A stretch of DNA of 39,369 nucleotides from Pseudomonadota bacterium (GTDB taxonomy: Bacteria > Pseudomonadota > Gammaproteobacteria > Xanthomonadales > Rhodanobacteraceae), in NCBI GenBank assembly GCA_018241145.1, contig JAFEEJ010000248.1, positions 1-39,369 on the forward strand, read 5' to 3'. The notes under the pieces were generated by a model that was given only the letters and a program-made list of their open reading frames with translations, was not told where the DNA came from and did no database searches. The position numbers were made by a program, and so were the translations under genes. Below, one piece after another: positions 35,108-39,369 of this stretch (the stretch's first letter is position 1; each line of letters begins with the position of its first letter).

Positions 35108-37900
35108 TTACCTCGATGCGGCCAGGCGCCGGAGTTCCGCGATCCGCGGATCGTCCACCGGCGGCGCCGTCACGAGTGCGAGCGCCTTGCACGCAGCGAG
35201 CGCCGCTTCGGCGTCGCGGTGCTCGCGCGCCAGCGCGCGCGCTTCGAGCGCGCCGATGGTGAACCGGTCGGCGCCTTGCGGAAACATCGCGGCGTATTTT
35301 GGCTCGATGTACAGCAGTTCCCGCAGCGCATCGGCGTTGCGTTCCAGCGCGAACAGCGCCTGCGCGCGTATCAGCCGCGTGTTCAACTCGCGCTGGATCA
35401 TGCCGCCCTTGACCGTTGCGTAGATGGCCAGCACGCGATCCGTGCCGGCGATGGCATCCGCGTAGCGGTGTTCCAGCAGCCGCACGGCCGCGAGCTTCTC
35501 CAGCGGATAGGCGAAATTCGCATTGCCGTCGCCGCCCAGCGCCCGCTGCCGGTCGAGCGCGGAACGGATGTCCGCATCGGCGGCGACGAACCGGCCCGCA
35601 GCGGCCTCGGAAAACGCGCGCAGCGACAGCAGTCGCGGGCAGACCAGCTCCTCCAGTCCGGTGCGCTGGCAACTGGCGATGCCCTGCGTGTACCAGTCGA
35701 TCGCTTCGACATGACGCCCTTGCGCATCGCGCAACTTGCCCATGCCGGCAAGTGCATACAACGTGTTCTCGTGATCGTCGCCGAAGACCTGGCGTCGCAA
35801 TTCGAGACCGCGCTGCACATAGGGCTCGGCTTCCGCCAGCCGCCCCTGCGCGACCAAAAACGTGCCGTACATGCCCACGTTCCAGGCCTGATCCGGATTG
35901 GGTTTGTCGTAGAAGCGGTCGCCGAGGTCGATCGCCTTGCGATAGGCAAAGTCCGCGCGGCCGATGTCGCCGCTCGCTTCGGCGCCCAGCGCGATGTCTT
36001 CGTACAAACCGACGATGCGCGCATCGGGCTTGGCGCCGCGGGACCGCCACAGGGCGAGCGTCGCGTCGGCCCTCGCCAGCCCGGCCCGGAAGTGCTCGGC
36101 ATCCAGCAGCGCTGACGCCTCGTCGATCGATGCGGTCAGTTGCGCATCGGGAAGCCGCTGCTGCGTGGCGATCACGCGCGCCTCCGCGAGCGTGGCGAGA
36201 CCCTCATCGACGCGGCCGCTGTACAGCAGCGCATTGCCCAATGTCACGAGTCCATCGATCGCGACCGGGTCGCGACGCGCCAGCAACCCTGTCCGCAACG
36301 GCTGCAACAGGCGCAGCACTTCGGGATAGTGCGCCTGGTCTTCCAGCACCATGCCGCGCAGGACGCGGATATCCCACCATTGGGCATCGGTCGGGCCGTA
36401 CAGCCGCTGGATGATCGGCGCGCTGCTGTCGAGCAGTTGCATCGCCTGATCGTTGGAACCGACGCTGTGCGCGACCCGCGCCAGCGTGAGCAGCAGATCC
36501 GCGCGCAACGCCTGCGGCAATCCGTTCCGCGCCATCAGGTCGGCGGCGGACTGCTTGACCAGATCTTCCGGGGTGGGCCGCTGGTCGCGCGGCAACCTGG
36601 CGCGCGCCGATTCGAACACCGATTCCAGGAAATCGCGCACCATGTTCGCGCGCGTCGCCTGCTGCCGCGCCAGCCACGCCTGCTGGCGCGCCTCGTGCGC
36701 CTGCCAAAGCGCGGCCGACAGCGAGACGAAGATCGCCAGCAGCAGCGCCGCGGTGAGCGCGACGCCACCGCGATGGCGCGCGACGAATTTGCCGGCGCGG
36801 TACCAGCGCGAGGGCGGATGCGCGCGCACCGGCAGGCGATCGAGATGGCGCTCGATGTCTTCGGCCAGCGCGCCGGCCGAACCGTAGCGGCGCTCCGGCT
36901 CCGGTTCGGTCGCCTTGGCGACGATGTTGGCGAGGTCGCCGCGCAATCTTTTCGCCGCAGGTTTTGCCGTGGGTATTGCCGTGGGTTCCGCCGGCGGCGA
37001 AGCATCATTGCCGGTCATGCGCAACGACGGCGCGTGCATCATTCCCGGCGCGGCGCGTTCGTCCGTCAGCAACTCGCGCAGCAGGATTCCCAGCGCATAC
37101 ACATCGGTCGCGGTGGTGATCGCGCCGGGCGTGAACTGCTCGGGCGCGGCGTAGGCCGGCGTCAGCGCCTGATGCCGGGTGCGCGTCGCATCTTCGCCGT
37201 CGTCCAGCAATTTGGCGATGCCGAAATCCAGCAGTTTCACTTCGCCATCGGCGTTGACCAGCACGTTCGACGGTTTCAGGTCGCGGTGCACGATCAGCGC
37301 GCGGTGCGCCGATTCGACCGCACGGCAAACCTGCAGGAACAACAGCAGCCGCTCGCGCCCGGGCAAGTCGTGTTCCTGCGCATGACGCGTGATCGGCGCG
37401 CCATCGATTAGTTCCAGCGCGATGTAGGCGAGGCCGTTGTCGGCGACGCCGCCCTCGATCAGCCGTGCGATGCCCGGATGGCGCAACCGCGCCAGCGCTT
37501 CGCGCTCGTGGCGGAAACGACGTCGCGACTCGTCCGTGTACAACCCGCGTGCCAGAAGCTTCACCGCGACGTACTGGCGCACGTCCTGGAGTTCGCGAAA
37601 CGCGCGGAACACCGTGGACGAGCCGCCTTCGCCCAGCACTTCCAGCAATTCGAACGGGCCGATCCGCGATCCCGCGGGCAAGGATTCGGTGGTTTCCGCC
37701 TCGCCGATCACCTGCGCTGCGTCCATCGCATCGCCCGCGCCGGGCAAGTCGTCGTCATTGGCGTCCGCCGCCAGCATGCGTTCGAGTTCCGCGCGCCGCG
37801 CCGGATCGGCGCAATGCCGGTCCAGCAGGCGGGCGCGCTCCGCCGGCGGCAATGCCAGCGCCTGCTCGAACAGATCGCGCAACGTCGGTGTGGCTTCCAC
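35108..37900 (-). CDS. Transmembrane Ser/Thr protein kinase with C-terminal helical repeat (TPR-like) sensor
   Basis: A 930-residue Hanks-type kinase. The N-terminal 80 residues are a helical lead-in (LRDLFEQALALPPAERARLL). Kinase motifs are the glycine loop LGEGGSSTVF, Lys114 in VAVKLL, the catalytic loop IVHRDLKPSNVLV (Asp207, Asn212), DFGIAK (Asp225) and YAAPEQF. One transmembrane helix (about 381-399) leads to a C-terminal region of about 530 residues made of short helical repeats typical of TPR proteins, probably periplasmic. GTG 37900 is chosen because it starts the conserved N-terminus; a TTG at 37969 that overlaps the sigma stop is the alternative. All catalytic residues are present. 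It probably controls the adjoining sigma factor. Confidence 0.92.
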   Translation of the reverse strand: MEATPTLRDLFEQALALPPAERARLLDRHCADPARRAELERMLAADANDDDLPGAGDAMDAAQVIGEAETTESLPAGSRIGPFELLEVLGEGGSSTVFRAFRELQDVRQYVAVKLLARGLYTDESRRRFRHEREALARLRHPGIARLIEGGVADNGLAYIALELIDGAPITRHAQEHDLPGRERLLLFLQVCRAVESAHRALIVHRDLKPSNVLVNADGEVKLLDFGIAKLLDDGEDATRTRHQALTPAYAAPEQFTPGAITTATDVYALGILLRELLTDERAAPGMMHAPSLRMTGNDASPPAEPTAIPTAKPAAKRLRGDLANIVAKATEPEPERRYGSAGALAEDIERHLDRLPVRAHPPSRWYRAGKFVARHRGGVALTAALLLAIFVSLSAALWQAHEARQQAWLARQQATRANMVRDFLESVFESARARLPRDQRPTPEDLVKQSAADLMARNGLPQALRADLLLTLARVAHSVGSNDQAMQLLDSSAPIIQRLYGPTDAQWWDIRVLRGMVLEDQAHYPEVLRLLQPLRTGLLARRDPVAIDGLVTLGNALLYSGRVDEGLATLAEARVIATQQRLPDAQLTASIDEASALLDAEHFRAGLARADATLALWRSRGAKPDARIVGLYEDIALGAEASGDIGRADFAYRKAIDLGDRFYDKPNPDQAWNVGMYGTFLVAQGRLAEAEPYVQRGLELRRQVFGDDHENTLYALAGMGKLRDAQGRHVEAIDWYTQGIASCQRTGLEELVCPRLLSLRAFSEAAAGRFVAADADIRSALDRQRALGGDGNANFAYPLEKLAAVRLLEHRYADAIAGTDRVLAIYATVKGGMIQRELNTRLIRAQALFALERNADALRELLYIEPKYAAMFPQGADRFTIGALEARALAREHRDAEAALAACKALALVTAPPVDDPRIAELRRLAASR

Positions 37901-37965
37901 GCGAAGATCCCGGTTGTGTCCTGCGGTAAAACCCCGGCGGCGGCGATTCCGCGACGTGCGGCCGT

Positions 37966-38496
37966 TCAATCCATCCGCGCCTTGATGAAGGCACGCGCGA
38001 AACGCCAGTCGCGGTCGATCGTGCGCCGCGCCAGACCGAACGTTTCGGCCACCTGCTCCAGGCTCAATCCGGCGAAGTACCGCAACTCCACCACCTTCGC
38101 CGCGCGCGCATCGGTCTGCTCCAGCGCATCCAGCGCGGCGTCCAGCGCCAGCGCCTGCTCGGCGGTGTCGATCGCGAGTTTCAGGTCGCGGTCATCCAGC
38201 GTGACGCGGTTCCATTGCCCGCCCGCCCGCAGGCGCAGGCGATCGCGCGCACGATTGATCAGCAGGTGCCGCATCGCGCGCGCGGCGTAGGCGAAGAACT
38301 GCGCCGGTTCCCGGAAGTGCAGTTCCTCGCGCTGGCCGATGCGCAGATACAACTCGTGCACCAGCTCGGTCGTGTCGAGCGTGGCATTGCGGCGCTGGCC
38401 GGAAAGCTGGCGCGAAGCCATCGCCTTCAGGCGCGCGTACACCTCGACGAACAACGCGTCGGTCGCGCCATCGGAAACCGCCTCGCCGCCGGACAT
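37966..38496 (-). CDS. ECF sigma factor linked to a Ser/Thr kinase (EcfP/EcfK-like)
   Basis: A 176-residue sigma factor of the Sigma70_ECF type. Region 2 reads LDTTELVHELYLRI and FFAYAARAMRHLLINRARDR; region 4 reads VVELRYFAGLSLEQVAETFG and LARRTIDRDWRFARAFIKAR. In region 2.2, where many ECF factors have acidic residues (DAED-type), this protein has Asp41-Thr42-Thr43-Glu44. In the kinase-linked factors EcfP of Vibrio and EcfK of Xanthomonas, activity depends on phosphorylation of a threonine in this region by the partner kinase. The kinase gene follows directly. No anti-sigma gene is adjacent. ATG 38496. Confidence 0.92.
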   Translation of the reverse strand: MSGGEAVSDGATDALFVEVYARLKAMASRQLSGQRRNATLDTTELVHELYLRIGQREELHFREPAQFFAYAARAMRHLLINRARDRLRLRAGGQWNRVTLDDRDLKLAIDTAEQALALDAALDALEQTDARAAKVVELRYFAGLSLEQVAETFGLARRTIDRDWRFARAFIKARMD

Positions 38497-38569
38497 GATC
38501 GTGCCCGCTCCGCCGCGTCCTGCCCCGGCGCCAGCGTCCGCCTGCGCGCGCGCAAAAGCAAGCGCCGCG

Positions 38570-38599
38570 TTGACAATCCGTGATGCGGCCGGTTACTTT
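38570..38599 (+). promoter_or_regulatory. Sigma-70 promoter of tRNA-Leu
   Basis: TTGACA (38570-38575), an 18-nt spacer and TACTTT (38594-38599) are followed by a GC-rich discriminator. The tRNA begins about 38 nt after the -10 box. The GC-rich discriminator is typical of growth-rate-controlled stable RNA genes. Confidence 0.75.
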
Positions 38600-38637
38600 A
38601 CGCGGCTCGCCGGGCGCGCTCCTGCGCGTGCCACGAA

Positions 38638-38722
<85 letters not shown>

Positions 38723-38765
38723 CTGCACTGTTCCAGCGATTCCCAATCGATCCCGAAGATGCCTT

Positions 38766-38792
38766 AAAACCCGCGCCAGTCGCGGGTTTTTT
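38766..38792 (+). terminator. Intrinsic terminator of tRNA-Leu
   Basis: AAAACCCGCG, loop CCAGT, CGCGGGTTTTTT: a stem of 6 GC pairs extended by A-T pairs and followed by a T-run, 44 nt past the tRNA 3' end. Confidence 0.93.
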
Positions 38793-38886
38793 GTTGCCCA
38801 GGTGCCCTGTCGTATCGTGGCAGCGCGCCAGTTTCTGGGATACAAGAAGGGAGACGACTAATTGTCTTCCTGCGCTGGCGGAGACC

Positions 38887-39000
38887 ATGTCTCCCTATGT
38901 CGGTGGCTTGTACCTGATCGACCGCAACGACCGTTTGCCTTGGCGCTGGAAATACGCGCGGCCGGGCGGCCGGCAGAATCGTTTCTCACTGCACCAATGA
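38887..39000 (+). pseudogene. Fragment resembling a P4-type phage integrase N-terminus
   Basis: The frame beginning at ATG 38887 encodes 37 residues containing GGLYLIDRNDRLPWRWKYAR followed by PGGRQNRFSL, then a stop. This matches the pattern of the N-terminal arm-binding domain (DUF4102) of tyrosine integrases, GGLYL..., W-R-W/Y-K-Y, G-K/R-x-N/K-x-x-SL-G. The catalytic domain is absent. The position just 3' of a tRNA gene, reading away from it, is where such integrases usually sit. This is judged by eye from a short stretch. Confidence 0.5.
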
Positions 39001-39043
39001 GTGGTTGTGAGTCTTCGCGCAAGATCACATTCGTCCGTCTGAG

Positions 39044-39061
39044 CCCCGCATATTTGCGGGG
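39044..39061. other. Hairpin CCCCGCA-TATT-TGCGGGG
   Basis: A perfect 7-bp stem with a 4-nt loop. It is followed by TTCTCC on the plus strand, which is a poor T-run, so it could be a weak terminator or the remains of an element. Confidence 0.4.
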
Positions 39062-39230
39062 TTCTCCGTATGCGACGTGTCCGTTTTCATTCCAGAGCGT
39101 GACGGGCGCCCTTGCAAGTTGCAGGTGACGGCAAGAAGGCATCCATCAACGACAATCATGTCGCACACCTGAAACTCTCCGCGCAGGTGGCGACGGTTCT
39201 TCCCCCGTGCAGCCACCCGCACGCGGAACG

Positions 39231-39369
39231 TCAGATGGCGAACCTGTCCATGATGTGGTGCGGCCGCACGGGGCGGTTCAGCGGCGCGATCTTGCGCGCG
39301 GCCCGGAATCGCTCGCGATCGCGCGCGTAGATGCTGCCGTGGTTTTCGCCGAAGCAGGGCGTTTCGAAG
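39231..39369 (-). CDS. C-terminal part of an unrecognised protein
   Basis: The minus strand enters the window in an open frame and runs to a TGA at 39231-39233. It gives about 45 residues, including ETPCFGENHGSIYARD, RFRAARKIAPLNRP and the end RPHHIMDRFAI. GC-rich third positions suggest real coding sequence. The family cannot be named from this fragment. Confidence 0.55.
   Translation of the reverse strand, partial: FETPCFGENHGSIYARDRERFRAARKIAPLNRPVRPHHIMDRFAI

Larger units (their letters stand above)
38793..39230. other. Region with degraded mobile-element sequence
   Basis: About 440 bases after the tRNA-Leu terminator with no intact gene. Base composition is less GC-rich and codon use is unlike the rest of the window. 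It holds an integrase-like fragment (38887-39000) and a hairpin (39044-39061). The rest shows nothing I can name. Confidence 0.6.

Noticed and set aside
37901..37969. TTG start for the kinase overlapping the sigma factor stop
   Set aside because: The added 23 residues are Arg-rich and unlike the family N-terminus; GTG 37900 begins the conserved segment. It cannot be excluded fully.

Overview
The window is GC-rich, densely coded chromosome from a gammaproteobacterium. The gene set (S53 secreted peptidases, split pntAa/pntAb/pntB, coaD-rsmD-ftsY-mutY-yggX block, linked ECF sigma factor and Ser/Thr kinase, many membrane and secreted proteins) fits the Xanthomonadales/Lysobacterales, most likely a Rhodanobacter- or Dyella-like member of the Rhodanobacteraceae. 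That placement is an inference from gene content and style, not from a marker-gene comparison.

Layout. 1-5400: three tandem minus-strand S53 (sedolisin/kumamolisin-type) secreted peptidases, the first cut by the window edge, two of them followed by clear intrinsic terminators. 5920-7660: a small membrane protein, sufT, and a divergent membrane protein. 7714-12299: the membrane-bound NAD(P) transhydrogenase genes pntB, pntAb and pntAa on the minus strand, interrupted by a plus-strand cassette of ECF sigma factor, short membrane protein and DUF3106-like protein. 12465-14547: nitroreductase, stand-alone 5'-3' exonuclease and NUDIX hydrolase, overlapping or nearly so. 14555-20635: a minus-strand run of MAPEG protein, TMEM43-like protein, MBL hydrolase, gamma-glutamyltransferase, YfhL-type ferredoxin, lipoprotein, coaD and rsmD. 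20724-24412: ftsY, an AsmA-like protein, mutY and yggX. 24419-28074: a secreted hypothetical protein, a histidine-box fatty-acid hydroxylase, a D12-class adenine methylase, a CPA2 antiporter and tRNA-Phe with a partial duplication. 28273-33444: DUF3309, an alkyltransferase-like protein, an unknown protein, a small membrane protein, rlmB, rnr and an exported peroxiredoxin. 33537-38496: a di-heme cytochrome c, then a transmembrane Ser/Thr kinase and its linked ECF sigma factor. 38570-39369: tRNA-Leu with promoter and terminator, a fragment resembling a phage integrase N-terminus, and the end of an unrecognised gene.

The most interesting signals are regulatory or structural. Several unrelated genes (sufT, nitroreductase, TMEM43, ferredoxin, ATL, rnr) have a TAnnnT-like -10 hexamer ending exactly 6-7 nt before the ATG and no Shine-Dalgarno sequence, which suggests leaderless transcription. 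The same arrangement precedes a 12-codon ORF whose stop overlaps the start of the fatty-acid hydroxylase gene. tRNA-Phe lies beside a 145-bp tandem duplication that carries a truncated copy of its 3' half. The kinase-linked sigma factor has two threonines where most ECF factors carry acidic residues in region 2.2, as in the phosphorylation-controlled EcfP/EcfK type.

No CRISPR array, rRNA, complete insertion sequence or complete prophage was seen. All statements come from reading the sequence; no database search was run.
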